From positions 1 through 64,000 of the forward strand of contig NZ_JYMR01000052.1 in assembly GCF_000938255.1 (NCBI RefSeq): a DNA stretch of 64,000 nt, read 5' to 3'. This DNA comes from Bradyrhizobium sp. LTSP849 (lineage in GTDB: Bacteria > Pseudomonadota > Alphaproteobacteria > Rhizobiales > Xanthobacteraceae). Numbering within the stretch: position 1 is the stretch's first letter; every line of letters begins with the position of its first letter. Under the pieces are notes generated by a model. It saw nothing but the letters and a program-made list of their open reading frames with translations. It was not told the DNA's origin and did not search any database. A program made the position numbers and the translations under genes. This document shows positions 1 to 7,994 of the stretch, one piece after another.

Positions 1-560
1 ATTTTATAGCCGAACACGCTCTTTTTGCCTTTCCGGCCCCAGCGAGCATCGCGATCCGCAGATGGTTTGGGTGGCGTATCCTCGCCATCCTTGCGTGCCT
101 TGCGGGGCGGAGTGGCTCGTGCCGCGATTAACGAGGCGTCGACCAGCGTTCCCTGCTTGAGGATCAGCTTCTTGGCCTCCAACTGCCGATTGATCTCAGT
201 GAAGATCTTCTCGATCAGACCGTCCTTGGCGAGTTCCTGCCGAAACCGCCACAATGTCGTGTGATCCGGGGTCTGATCGTGCAGGCTCAGACCAACAAAG
301 CGGCGGAACGACAACCGGTCTGCAATGGCCGCTTCCAGCGCGGGATCAGACAGATTGTGCCAGATCCCGGCGAGCAAGCAGCGAAGCAAGACTTCCGCCG
401 GATAGCTGCTGTTGCCGGCACCATCGCCGCCCCGCTTGCCAAGCAGCGAGCGCAGCGGCGCCCAATCCACAACAGCCTCCACCTCATCCAGGATGCTGCT
501 TCGCGGTGCCCGAACCAGGCCATCCGCCAAGCTCATCTGACCGACATTGCGCTCAACCAT
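1..560 (-). CDS. IS5-family transposase, N-terminal part (cut by window edge)
   Basis: The minus frame is open from an ATG at 560 to the window edge, giving about 186 residues and no stop. The protein begins MVERNVGQMSLADGLV and contains LVDASLIAAR, the usual context of the first catalytic Asp of IS5-type DDE transposases, preceded by a DUF772-like helical N-terminus (HNLSDPALEAAIADRLSFRR, then DQTPDHTTLWRFR). The remaining DDE residues would lie outside the window. The reading frame shows no frameshift here, so the element may be intact. It is an insertion sequence bordering the ordinary chromosomal genes to the right. Confidence 0.85.
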   Translation of the reverse strand, partial: MVERNVGQMSLADGLVRAPRSSILDEVEAVVDWAPLRSLLGKRGGDGAGNSSYPAEVLLRCLLAGIWHNLSDPALEAAIADRLSFRRFVGLSLHDQTPDHTTLWRFRQELAKDGLIEKIFTEINRQLEAKKLILKQGTLVDASLIAARATPPRKARKDGEDTPPKPSADRDARWGRKGKKSVFGYK

Positions 561-600
561 GGCTCCCCTCGCTAGAATCAGCCATGATTCAAAAAATCAC
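1..600 (-). mobile_element. IS5-like insertion sequence, right end
   Basis: This is the transposase above plus about 40 bases of upstream sequence holding an imperfect palindrome (GAATCA, 4-base spacer, TGATTC at about 575-590) and a T-rich stretch on the minus strand. The exact terminal inverted repeat and target duplication cannot be set because the other end is missing, so the right boundary is a guess. Confidence 0.45.
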
Positions 601-620
601 GTGCAGCCGATTGTGCAAAG

Positions 621-761
621 CCCTCGCTGTGGGAGAAGGTGGCGCGAAGCGCCGGATGAGGGGTCTCTATCCATGACCACAACTGGCAGAGACGCGCGCG
701 GAGAGAGACCCCTCACCCGGCTTTGCTTCGCAAAGCCACCCTCTCCCACAAGGGGCGAGGG
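621..761. repeat. Intergenic palindromic repeat, family A (copy 1)
   Basis: Two arms of about 35-40 bases (TGTGGGAGAAGGTGGCGCG on the left, CCACCCTCTCCCACAAGGGG on the right) are nearly reverse complementary around a short centre, with a second inner hairpin GGCGCGAAGCGCC. A second copy lies at 18371-18514. It would fold into a long hairpin if transcribed and lies 3' of the Nudix gene. Confidence 0.85.
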
Positions 762-794
762 TGCACCGTCAACGCGGGGCGAGGCGAGGAGACC

Positions 795-1418
795 TCACGC
801 CTCGCCGCGCAGCCACGCCCTCACCTTTTGCAACAGGCCGTGGCGCAGTTCGTCGACGGAAGCCGCTTCGGCCGGTGTCAGGGTCTGCAAGGCGGCATCG
901 ATGTCGTCGGTTGCCAGCGATGGCGTCGACTCGGACGCAGGAGAAGACACCAGCCCCGCGGCCGCGAGCGCGATCGGGCCGATCTGCACCAGGAAGGCGC
1001 GCTCATATTCGCGCGACAGGCGCGCGATCGCGTCCTCCAGTGGCAGCCAGTCGACCGCCTTGATGTCGTTCATCAGCTTGCGGACCTGGCCGCCCTCGGC
1101 CTCCATCCGCCAGAAATGCACGACCTTGGATCGCCCGCCCGACTGATAGACCAGCGTGCCCAAAAATTCGTGGATCGCGACCTCGTGGCCGGTCTCCTCC
1201 AGCACCTCGCGATGCGCGGCCTGTTTCGGCGTTTCGCCGTCGTCGAGCTTGCCCTTGGGCAAAACCCATTCATTGCGCTTGCGCTGGCGCACGATCGCGA
1301 TCAGCGGCACAGCTCCTCGCCGCAGCACAATACCACCCGCCGCCATCACCGGCGCCCGCGCCATCACAACATCCGTGTCGATCGATTCGTCCCCGCGGAC
1401 GATATAGGCGGCCGACAC
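795..1418 (-). CDS. Nudix hydrolase
   Basis: This 207-residue protein has a complete Nudix box at residues about 56-78, G-x5-E-x7-REVLEETGHE, which binds the divalent metal and hydrolyses a nucleoside-diphosphate-linked substrate. The core WVLPKGKLDDGE resembles the diadenosine-polyphosphate or MutT/DIPP branch, but the substrate cannot be told. The start is GTG at 1418. The gene follows the stop of the decarboxylase by 13 bases on the same strand, so they are probably co-transcribed. The C-terminal part (about 130-207) is less conserved and probably helical. Confidence 0.85.
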   Translation of the reverse strand: MSAAYIVRGDESIDTDVVMARAPVMAAGGIVLRRGAVPLIAIVRQRKRNEWVLPKGKLDDGETPKQAAHREVLEETGHEVAIHEFLGTLVYQSGGRSKVVHFWRMEAEGGQVRKLMNDIKAVDWLPLEDAIARLSREYERAFLVQIGPIALAAAGLVSSPASESTPSLATDDIDAALQTLTPAEAASVDELRHGLLQKVRAWLRGEA

Positions 1419-1431
1419 GGCAGATTGAAGG

Positions 1432-2295
1432 CTAGTTTTTCCTCAGCAGCGCTTGACCGGCGCGGATGCGCGTACCTTCGGCGATGCCGTCGCAGAAGGT
1501 AAAATCGCCGGGCGCAAGGATGATGATGGTCGAGCCGTGCTCGAACCAGCCGAGCTCCTCGCCTTTGGTCACGTTGACGTCGCAGGGAAAATTGACCGGT
1601 CCCTTGGTCTGCGCGTTCAGCACCATATCGAGGAAATGCAGGCGGATGCTCGCGACCAGGATCGCGGCCACCGGCACCAGCGTTACCGCCTCGCCCGTCG
1701 ACAGATGCGTGCGGATCACAGCGCGCTCGTTCTTGCAGAACAGCCGCTCGACCCGCTTCAGCGCGATCGGATTGACGTTCCAGACGTCGCCATGGATCAG
1801 GGTGACGCGCTCGATGTGCGCATCGTAGGGCGCGTGGAAGCGGTGATACATGCTGGACGTCAGCCGCAGTGTGACGAACGAGCCGTTGCGGTGCTGGTCG
1901 ACCAGGGCCTGGTCGCCGAGCAGGTCGAGCAGTGAATAGGGCGCGCCCTTGACCTGGAATAGCTCGGTGTCGGCGATCCGCCCGTGAGCGCCAACGATGC
2001 CGTCCGAGGGGCTGGCGACGACCGCCGGATCGGGATCAAAGGGCCGCAGGCCCGGCTTGAGCTCCCGGGTGAAGCAGTCGTGCAGACTCCTAAAGTGGGG
2101 CTTGCGCGCCTCCGACAGATCGAGGTCGGAGAACAGCTTCCACAGGGCGATGGAGCCGTCCCGCACAAACGGATTCTCGATCTTGGAGAACCAGCCCATG
2201 AAGCGGGTTAGGGCCGCGCGGGGGATGCGGTTGGTCAACAGGAAGTTGAGGTCTTCCTGCTGGGTGAAAGAGGCGATGAGGGCTTTGACTGTCAT
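1432..2295 (-). CDS. psd: Phosphatidylserine decarboxylase
   Basis: Converts phosphatidylserine to phosphatidylethanolamine at the inner membrane. The 287-residue proenzyme carries the self-cleavage site FEHGST (Ser255), where cleavage would make the pyruvoyl group, and the charge-relay residues in SPSDGIVG (Asp98) and YHRFHAP (His154). Length and motifs fit the bacterial proenzyme. In many rhizobia psd is followed by pss; here a Nudix gene follows instead. The divergent aminotransferase starts only 35 bases away, so the two promoters must overlap. Confidence 0.92.
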   Translation of the reverse strand: MTVKALIASFTQQEDLNFLLTNRIPRAALTRFMGWFSKIENPFVRDGSIALWKLFSDLDLSEARKPHFRSLHDCFTRELKPGLRPFDPDPAVVASPSDGIVGAHGRIADTELFQVKGAPYSLLDLLGDQALVDQHRNGSFVTLRLTSSMYHRFHAPYDAHIERVTLIHGDVWNVNPIALKRVERLFCKNERAVIRTHLSTGEAVTLVPVAAILVASIRLHFLDMVLNAQTKGPVNFPCDVNVTKGEELGWFEHGSTIIILAPGDFTFCDGIAEGTRIRAGQALLRKN

Positions 2296-2330
2296 GAATC
2301 TGTCAGCTCGCAGTATTAGCGCTTGTTGTC

Positions 2331-3995
2331 ATGGAAACGACACTCCCGATTCTCTCATTTTCCGTGGCCGCCGCAGCGTCCGCTGCCGCCGCCTTCCCGA
2401 AGCTCAAGGCGCGCATCGCGCTGTCCCGCGCCAAGCATCGCTCGCTCGCCGGGCACTCCAAGATGTCGCGCCGGGTGGCAAAGCTGCTTCCGTTTTACGA
2501 GTTCGAAGGCGACAAGTATTTCGGTTGCGACGGCGCGCCGGCGAACGTGGTCACGCAGCGCAAGGAGGCCTTCTTCCGCCTCGCCGCCCTCTACGCCGAG
2601 CGCTACCCCAAGGGCCGCGCGATGACGCAGGAGGCCGCGGAAAAGATCTCCGACCTGAACTTCACCGAGACTTACCGCGTGCCGTTCCAGTTCTCGCGTC
2701 TCGTCCGCGAGAATTTGGGCACCTCGACCTTCATGGAGTCCTCGAGCGGCGTCACCGTCACGGATGTCGACGGCAACACCTTCTACGACCTCACCGGCTC
2801 CTACGGCGTCAATATTTTCGGCAACGACTTCTACAAGGAGTGCATAGAGGGATCCGAGAAACGCGCGCATGCGCTCGGACCTGTGCTCGGCCCCTACCAT
2901 CCCGTCATCCTCGAGAACGTGCAGCGGCTCTGCCAGATCTCGGGCCTCGACGAAGTTTCGTTCCACATGTCCGGCACCGAGGCCGTGATGCAGGCGGTGC
3001 GGCTCGCGCGCTACCACACCAAGCGCACCCATCTCGTCCGCTTCGCCGGCGCCTATCACGGCTGGTGGGGCGACGTGCAGCCCGGCGTCGGCAATCCGAT
3101 TCCCGCGCACGAGACCTACACCCTCGCCGAGATGTCGGAGAAGACGCTGCACGTGCTGCGCACGCGCAAGGACATTGCCTGCGTGCTGGTCAATCCGCTC
3201 CAGGGGCTGCATCCGAACGGCAACGCCCCCGGCGATTCCTCGCTGGTCGATTCCTCCCGCGGCGGCAATTTCGACCGCGCGGCCTATACCCAATGGCTGA
3301 AGAAGCTGCGCGAGGTCTGCACCGGGCGCGGCATCGTGCTGATCTTCGACGAAGTCTTCGTCGGCTTCCGTCTCGCCCCCGGCGGCGCCCAGGAATATTT
3401 CGGCGTCAAGGCCGACATGGTGACCTACGGCAAGAGCCTCGCAGGCGGCCTGCCGGTTGGCGTGGTCTGCGGCAAGAAGGAGCTGATGCGCCGCTTCCGC
3501 GACGATCGCCCCGCCGACGTCTGCTTCGCCCGCGGCACCTTCAACTCGCACCCCTACGTCATGACGGCGATGGACGAGTTCTTGAGCCGGCTCGCCAGCC
3601 CGAACTTCCGCGCCATCTATGACGGGCTGGAGCAGACCTGGAACGGCCGCGCGGAAAAGCTCAACCAGATGATGGAGGGCGCCGAGCTGCCGGTTCGGTT
3701 CGCCAACTTCTCGTCGATCTGGACAGTGAAATACACCACGCCGTCCCGCTACAACTGGATGCTGCAATACTATCTGCGCGCCGAGGGCCTGTCGCTGAGC
3801 TGGGTCGGCACCGGACGGCTGATCTTCAGCCTGAACTACACCGATGCCGATTTCGCCGAGGTCTCCGAGCGCTTCGTACGCGCCGCCGAGAAGATGAAGG
3901 CCGACGGCTTCTGGTGGCACGATGGCGTGCTGACCAACAAGAACATCAAGCGGCAGATCCTGAAAGAGATGCTGGCCAAGCGCTTCGGGCGCTGA
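2331..3995 (+). CDS. Class III PLP-dependent aminotransferase, long form
   Basis: This 554-residue protein has the class III fold: SSSGVTVTDVDGN near the substrate entry, the cofactor segment MSGTEAVMQAVR, FDEVFVGFR (PLP-pyridine Asp) and Lys368 in YGKSLAGGLPVG, the Schiff-base lysine. It resembles glutamate-1-semialdehyde aminomutases and omega-transaminases but is roughly 100 residues longer, mostly from an N-terminal extension (FPKLKARIALSRAKHRSLAGHSKM) with an Ala-rich start. The substrate is unknown. Its divergent pairing with psd and the nearby Pmt-like methyltransferase make a role in an amino lipid or head-group precursor possible, which is inference only. Confidence 0.8.
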   Translation: METTLPILSFSVAAAASAAAAFPKLKARIALSRAKHRSLAGHSKMSRRVAKLLPFYEFEGDKYFGCDGAPANVVTQRKEAFFRLAALYAERYPKGRAMTQEAAEKISDLNFTETYRVPFQFSRLVRENLGTSTFMESSSGVTVTDVDGNTFYDLTGSYGVNIFGNDFYKECIEGSEKRAHALGPVLGPYHPVILENVQRLCQISGLDEVSFHMSGTEAVMQAVRLARYHTKRTHLVRFAGAYHGWWGDVQPGVGNPIPAHETYTLAEMSEKTLHVLRTRKDIACVLVNPLQGLHPNGNAPGDSSLVDSSRGGNFDRAAYTQWLKKLREVCTGRGIVLIFDEVFVGFRLAPGGAQEYFGVKADMVTYGKSLAGGLPVGVVCGKKELMRRFRDDRPADVCFARGTFNSHPYVMTAMDEFLSRLASPNFRAIYDGLEQTWNGRAEKLNQMMEGAELPVRFANFSSIWTVKYTTPSRYNWMLQYYLRAEGLSLSWVGTGRLIFSLNYTDADFAEVSERFVRAAEKMKADGFWWHDGVLTNKNIKRQILKEMLAKRFGR

Positions 3996-4035
3996 GGTCT
4001 TTCCTTCCACCACCACTGTCATTCCGGGGCGAGGT

Positions 4036-4215
4036 CTCTCCTCCCCCTCTCCCCGCCTGCGGGGAGAGGGTTGGGGTGAGGGGGACTCTCCGCGAGGGCG
4101 ATGAAAGTTGGCGGACGATTCGCTGGCCGCGGCCCCTCGGAGAGCCCCCCTCACCCGAATTCGCACTACGCGCAAATTCGACCTCTCCCGGCAAGCGGGG
4201 CGAGGTGAAGAGAGC
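4036..4215. repeat. Intergenic palindromic repeat, long-arm type
   Basis: This fills most of the 332-base gap 3996-4327. Left-arm GGTGAGGGGGACTCTCCGCG pairs with right-arm CGGAGAGCCCCCCTCACCC, and an outer CTCTCCCCGCCTGCGGGGAG hairpin sits at the left edge. I see no open frame with coding character here. It separates the converging aminotransferase and Mpo1-like genes and could end transcription from both. Confidence 0.75.
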
Positions 4216-4327
4216 GCGCGGCTCCACTGAGTCACTTTAAAAGTATCCCCCAAGACGTGGATGCCCGGCACAAGGCCGGGCATGACGCAACCATCAGACA
4301 TCGGAGTGTTTGGTGAGAACAGCGCGC

Positions 4328-4987
4328 TCAGGCGTGCTGCTCTTCGAGCGTGGGCTCGGAGATGAGGCCCAGCGTGTGCTCGGGGTTGAGATGCAGGCCG
4401 GGATCCATCAGCTCGCCGCGCATCAGCGCCATCGGCGCGTTGCGATAGAGCATCAGATCGTGGAACGGGTCGGTCAGGATCTTGGTCATCCAGACGAGGC
4501 CAGTCTCGACGTCGCGGATGAAGAACAGGTGCACGGTGCGGAACAGGAGACCACCGCCGCCGATCACGAGCCAGATCTTGGCGACCTGGCGCATGAAGTC
4601 GGCCGCGCCCGCCCACGGCGTGAACAAGCCGAACAGGGTCGGATCGACGAACAGCACCAGCGGCGACAGCGCCCAGATCGCCATCAGCACCACCTTGCGC
4701 TGAAGGTTGTAGCCGACCTTGATGTCTTCCTTGTATTCGTGGGTCGCCTGGTTGATGTGGTCGAAATCATGCGGCTCGAAGAAGAAGTGACCGGCCTGGC
4801 GCGAGGTCATCGAGACCAGCCAGCCGACCAGCGCCGAGATCATCGGATCGACGAACAGCCAGAGATAGGCAAAGAGGAAGCTCAGCGCGCTGACGAAGTG
4901 CAGGCTCTGATTGATGCGGCTGTGGTGATAGTAGCGATGGTCGTCCCAGCGCTGGATCCGCAGCTGCTCGAGATAATTCTTGATCAT
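4328..4987 (-). CDS. Mpo1/DUF962-like polytopic membrane protein
   Basis: ATG at 4987 was chosen because GGGGGAG sits just upstream; the longer frame to 5116 lacks such a site. The 219-residue product has three to four hydrophobic segments. Near the N-terminus it shows YYHHSRINQSLHF, and later GWLV...RQAGHFFFEPH, which matches the pattern H-H-x-x-x-N-x-x-x-H ... W-x4-Q-x-x-GH-x-x-FE of yeast Mpo1, an iron-dependent dioxygenase of 2-hydroxy fatty acid alpha-oxidation. The match is by eye. It follows the Pmt-like gene on the same strand, 139 bases away, within a lipid neighbourhood. Confidence 0.6.
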   Translation of the reverse strand: MIKNYLEQLRIQRWDDHRYYHHSRINQSLHFVSALSFLFAYLWLFVDPMISALVGWLVSMTSRQAGHFFFEPHDFDHINQATHEYKEDIKVGYNLQRKVVLMAIWALSPLVLFVDPTLFGLFTPWAGAADFMRQVAKIWLVIGGGGLLFRTVHLFFIRDVETGLVWMTKILTDPFHDLMLYRNAPMALMRGELMDPGLHLNPEHTLGLISEPTLEEQHA

Positions 4988-5126
4988 GCTCTCCCCCAAA
5001 ATGCTTTCGGGTACGGGATTTACAGAGATTCGATGTACGCCGTGTGACATCATCATTTTGTCATGTGACGACGTGCAGCGACGCGATGACGCACGCGAAC
5101 GCAAGTGGCGGCTCACGCCGCCTTGC

Positions 5127-5816
5127 TCAAGCCGCCTTGGCGACGTCGACCTTGCGGAAGCGCACCAGCGAGAAGTGGCCGAGCGGCGGAATCAGGCGGC
5201 GCTCGGCGAGCTCGATGCCGTTGGCGCCGGCCAGCCATTTGGCATAGCGCGACCAAGCAAACTCGGCGGTGCGGAAACCGAGCGGGCGCACCACCGGCTG
5301 GAGCTTCTGCTCGATGAAGCGACGCACGCCGGCATCGGCGCTGACGCGGGTGAGGATGATCAGCTCGCCGCCCGGACGCAGCACGCGCGCGAATTCATCA
5401 AGCGCGACTTCCGGATTCGGCACCGCGGTGACGACATATTGCGCCATCACGACGTCGAAGGAGTTGTCGGGAAATTCGAGCTTCTCGGCGTCCATCACCG
5501 CGAGACCCTCGACGTTCTTCAGCTTGCCCTCGGTGACGCGCTGCCGTGCCTTGTCCAGCATCGCCTCCGAAATGTCGGTGCCGAAGATGCGCAGATGAGG
5601 CGCGTAGAGCGGCAGCGAGATGCCGGTGCCGACGCCGACCTCGAGCACGCGGCCGCCGATCTTGTTGGTGGCCGCGATCGCCGCCTGCCGGCCCTTGGCG
5701 AATACGCCGCCGAACACGAGGTCATAGACCGGCGCCCAGCGATCATAGGCCTGCTCGACCGTACCACGGGTGAGGTCGAGCTGCTGGGTGCCGTCAAGGT
5801 TCATGATCTTAGCCAT
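5127..5816 (-). CDS. Class I SAM methyltransferase, phospholipid N-methyltransferase (Pmt) type
   Basis: The 229-residue protein has SAM motif I at residues 57-65 (RVLEVGVGTG), an acidic motif II (IFGTDISEAML), and a post-II segment (MAQYVVTAVPNPEVALDEFARVLRPGG). The N-terminal AYDRWAPVYDLVFGG is what I expect of Rhodobacter-type phosphatidylethanolamine N-methyltransferases, which turn PE into phosphatidylcholine. The neighbouring psd supplies PE, which supports this. Ubiquinone/menaquinone methyltransferases share motif I, so the assignment is probable rather than certain. It has no membrane segment. Confidence 0.7.
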   Translation of the reverse strand: MAKIMNLDGTQQLDLTRGTVEQAYDRWAPVYDLVFGGVFAKGRQAAIAATNKIGGRVLEVGVGTGISLPLYAPHLRIFGTDISEAMLDKARQRVTEGKLKNVEGLAVMDAEKLEFPDNSFDVVMAQYVVTAVPNPEVALDEFARVLRPGGELIILTRVSADAGVRRFIEQKLQPVVRPLGFRTAEFAWSRYAKWLAGANGIELAERRLIPPLGHFSLVRFRKVDVAKAA

Positions 5817-5852
5817 CGATGAGGTTCTCGCTGTGGTTCAAAAAATAAAGGA

Positions 5853-6905
5853 TCAACCGCGCACCGGCCGCCGCGCCATGACCGGCGAGGCGCGCAAGGC
5901 ACGGCTGGGCTGGAGTGAGGTGAGATTGCCGACGAACTGGCGCGCGCTGTTCTCCCAGGAGCGCTCCAGCGCGAAGTTGCGGCAGGTCTCGCGCGACATG
6001 GTGAGCGCGCGCAGACAGGCGGCGCGCAGATCGTTGTCGATCGCGCCGATCGGATGATCGGCGATGACGTCCTTCGGTCCCGTCACCGGAAACGCCGCAA
6101 CCGGCGCGCCGCAGGCGAGCGCCTCCAGCTGCACCACGCCGAAAGTGTCGGTCAGGCTCGGGAAAACGAACACGTCGGCCGCAGCAAGATGCGAGGTCAG
6201 GTCCGCGCCCTTCTTCTCGCCGAGGAAGATGGCGTCCGGATATTTCTTTTCGAGCGCCGCCCTCTGCGGGCCGTCACCGACGACGACCTTGGTGCCGGGC
6301 AGATCAAGCGAAAGGAACGACTCGAGATTCTTCTCCACCGCAACACGGCCCATGGTCATGAAGATCGGACCCGGCAGATCGAGCTTGGCCGGAGAATCAG
6401 GATGGAACAGCTCGGTGTTGACGCCGCGCCCCCAGAAGCCGAGCCGCTTGAAGCCGCGCCCGGAGAGCTCCTGCCGCAGCGACGGCGTCGCCACCATGGT
6501 CATGGCGGCAGCATCATGGAAGTGGCGCAGCACGGCATAGCCGACGGCGGCGGGGATGCCCGTCCGCACCGAGACATATTCCGGAAAGCGCGTGGTGTAG
6601 GACGTGGTGAAGGCGAGCCCGTTGCGACGGCAATAGGCCCGCGCGGCCCAGCCGATCGGACCCTCGGTCGCGATGTGCAGCGCTTCCGGCGCCGCCTTCT
6701 CGATCCGCCGCGCGATCTCTTTTCCGCTTGGCAGCGCAACGCGCAGGCCCGGATAGGTCGGCAGCGGCCATGACCGAAAACCGTCCGGCGTCAGGAAGTC
6801 GACATCGACGTCGAGGGCCTTGGCGGCCGCCGCCAGCGAAGTCAGCGTCCGGACCACACCGTTGACCTGCGGATGCCAGGCGTCAGTCGCGATTAATACC
6901 CGCAT
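5853..6905 (-). CDS. GT4-family glycosyltransferase
   Basis: ATG at 6905 (MRVLIATDAWHPQVNGVVRT) is the usual start of this family; the frame extends 15 codons further without support. The 350-residue GT-B protein has the N-terminal acceptor domain with the VNGVV loop, and a C-terminal nucleotide-sugar domain with GRVAVEKNLE and the E-x7-E-like stretch PSLTDTFGVVQLEAL. Relatives in rhizobia are annotated as lipid glycosyltransferases (glucosyl- or glucuronosyl-diacylglycerol) or mannosyltransferases. The lipid gene context agrees with a glycolipid role. Sugar and acceptor cannot be read from sequence. Confidence 0.8.
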   Translation of the reverse strand: MRVLIATDAWHPQVNGVVRTLTSLAAAAKALDVDVDFLTPDGFRSWPLPTYPGLRVALPSGKEIARRIEKAAPEALHIATEGPIGWAARAYCRRNGLAFTTSYTTRFPEYVSVRTGIPAAVGYAVLRHFHDAAAMTMVATPSLRQELSGRGFKRLGFWGRGVNTELFHPDSPAKLDLPGPIFMTMGRVAVEKNLESFLSLDLPGTKVVVGDGPQRAALEKKYPDAIFLGEKKGADLTSHLAAADVFVFPSLTDTFGVVQLEALACGAPVAAFPVTGPKDVIADHPIGAIDNDLRAACLRALTMSRETCRNFALERSWENSARQFVGNLTSLQPSRALRASPVMARRPVRG

Positions 6906-6968
6906 GGGAAAATCCCGAGAGTTTGATGATTCTCGGCTTAGGACCATCAACCACGGATATTTCAGGCG

Positions 6969-6980
6969 TGTGACGTCACA
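6969..6980. promoter_or_regulatory. Perfect 12-bp palindrome, candidate operator
   Basis: TGTGACGTCACA is a perfect palindrome, 64 bases upstream of the glycosyltransferase start and 200 upstream of the divergent L,D-transpeptidase. The half-site TGTGA is Crp-like but the spacing is 2 rather than 6, so it is not a Crp site. The regulator is unknown. Confidence 0.45.
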
Positions 6981-7179
6981 GAAGTGTCGGCCGGCCGTTT
7001 TGATCGTTAACGGGCTGGCGAGGCCACGAAACTGTCATGAAACAATCCTTGCCGCGACGAAACCGTTTTCGGTTTTCCGCGCAAACGTCCCGAAACTTTT
7101 TGTCGTTAGTGATTTAGGCAACGGAGCACCGAAACGGTGCCGGGGTGACCAAGAAACACCGCGCAAACAGGGGCGACCA

Positions 7180-7881
7180 ATGTTCAATCTGGACACGTTC
7201 AAGACGTATTCGCGCGCCGTTGCTGTCAGTGCAGTGGCGCTCTCCGCAATCGCGTTTGCCGGCCCGGCCAAGGCCGCGCCCGTGCAGCTCTTCCCCTTCT
7301 TCCAGCCGCTGCCGCAGATGACCGCGCCGGTTCAGCCCTATCAGGCGCCGACCTATCAGACCGCGCCGTCCGAGGATCAGGACGCCGTCGAGACGCCGGC
7401 CCGCTTCCGCCGCCAGACCGTTGCTTACGCGACGCGCGAAGCTCCGGGCACCATCATCATCGATACGCCCAACACCTATCTCTATTACGTGCTCGGTAAC
7501 GGCCAGGCCGTCCGCTACGGCATCGGCGTCGGCCGCGACGGCTTCACCTGGTCCGGCACCCAGTCGGTGACGAAGAAGGCCGAGTGGCCGGATTGGACCC
7601 CGCCGCCGGAGATGATCCAGCGCCAGCCCTATCTGCCGCGCCACATGGCCGGCGGCCCCGGCAACCCGCTCGGCGCCCGCGCGATGTATCTCGGCGGCAC
7701 CGTCTACCGCATCCACGGCACCAACGCCCCCGACACCATCGGCAAGCACGTCTCCTCCGGCTGCATCCGGCTGACCAATGACGACGTTTCCGACCTCTAC
7801 TCCCGCGTCAACGTCGGCACCAAAGTGATCGTGCTGCCGATGACCGAACGCAGAGCCGATCTCGGCGCCGCGACGCGGTAA
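7180..7881 (+). CDS. L,D-transpeptidase (YkuD family), exported
   Basis: ATG at 7180 was chosen: GGGG lies 5-8 bases upstream and a signal peptide follows (AVAVSAVALSAIAFAGPAKA). The 233-residue protein cross-links peptidoglycan through meso-DAP in the periplasm, or anchors proteins to it. The YkuD domain holds IHGTN (His179) and HVSSGCIRLTNDD with catalytic Cys195. A Pro/Gln-rich linker (residues about 35-80) joins signal and domain. The close relative at 53999-55189 shares the whole catalytic stretch. A hairpin GCACCG-AAA-CGGTGC lies in its leader at 7126-7140. Confidence 0.9.
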   Translation: MFNLDTFKTYSRAVAVSAVALSAIAFAGPAKAAPVQLFPFFQPLPQMTAPVQPYQAPTYQTAPSEDQDAVETPARFRRQTVAYATREAPGTIIIDTPNTYLYYVLGNGQAVRYGIGVGRDGFTWSGTQSVTKKAEWPDWTPPPEMIQRQPYLPRHMAGGPGNPLGARAMYLGGTVYRIHGTNAPDTIGKHVSSGCIRLTNDDVSDLYSRVNVGTKVIVLPMTERRADLGAATR

Positions 7882-7902
7882 GCGACAGGACATTGTGACG
7901 CA

Positions 7903-7938
7903 AACGGCCCCGGAACCCAACGGGGCCGTTTTCGTTTG
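7903..7938 (+). terminator. Rho-independent terminator
   Basis: A perfect 10-bp stem (AACGGCCCCG / CGGGGCCGTT) with an 8-base loop is followed by TTCGTTT, just 3' of the L,D-transpeptidase. Confidence 0.85.
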
Positions 7939-7994
7939 CATGATGCTCTCAGAGCGACCTCGCTTGCGTGGGAGCGATTCTGATGGAGGCGCAG

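Noticed and set aside
547..1146. Plus-strand frame opposite the Nudix gene and repeat A
   Set aside because: It spans the palindromic repeat and the antisense of a solid Nudix gene.
1997..3622. Plus-strand frame of 541 codons across psd and the aminotransferase
   Set aside because: It is out of frame with the aminotransferase, antisense to psd, and Arg-rich without domains.
2355..4616. Long minus-strand open frame of 753 codons across the aminotransferase
   Set aside because: It is antisense to a well-supported aminotransferase and spans a palindromic repeat; the translation is Arg/Gly/Ala-rich with no domain. High GC leaves such frames open by chance.
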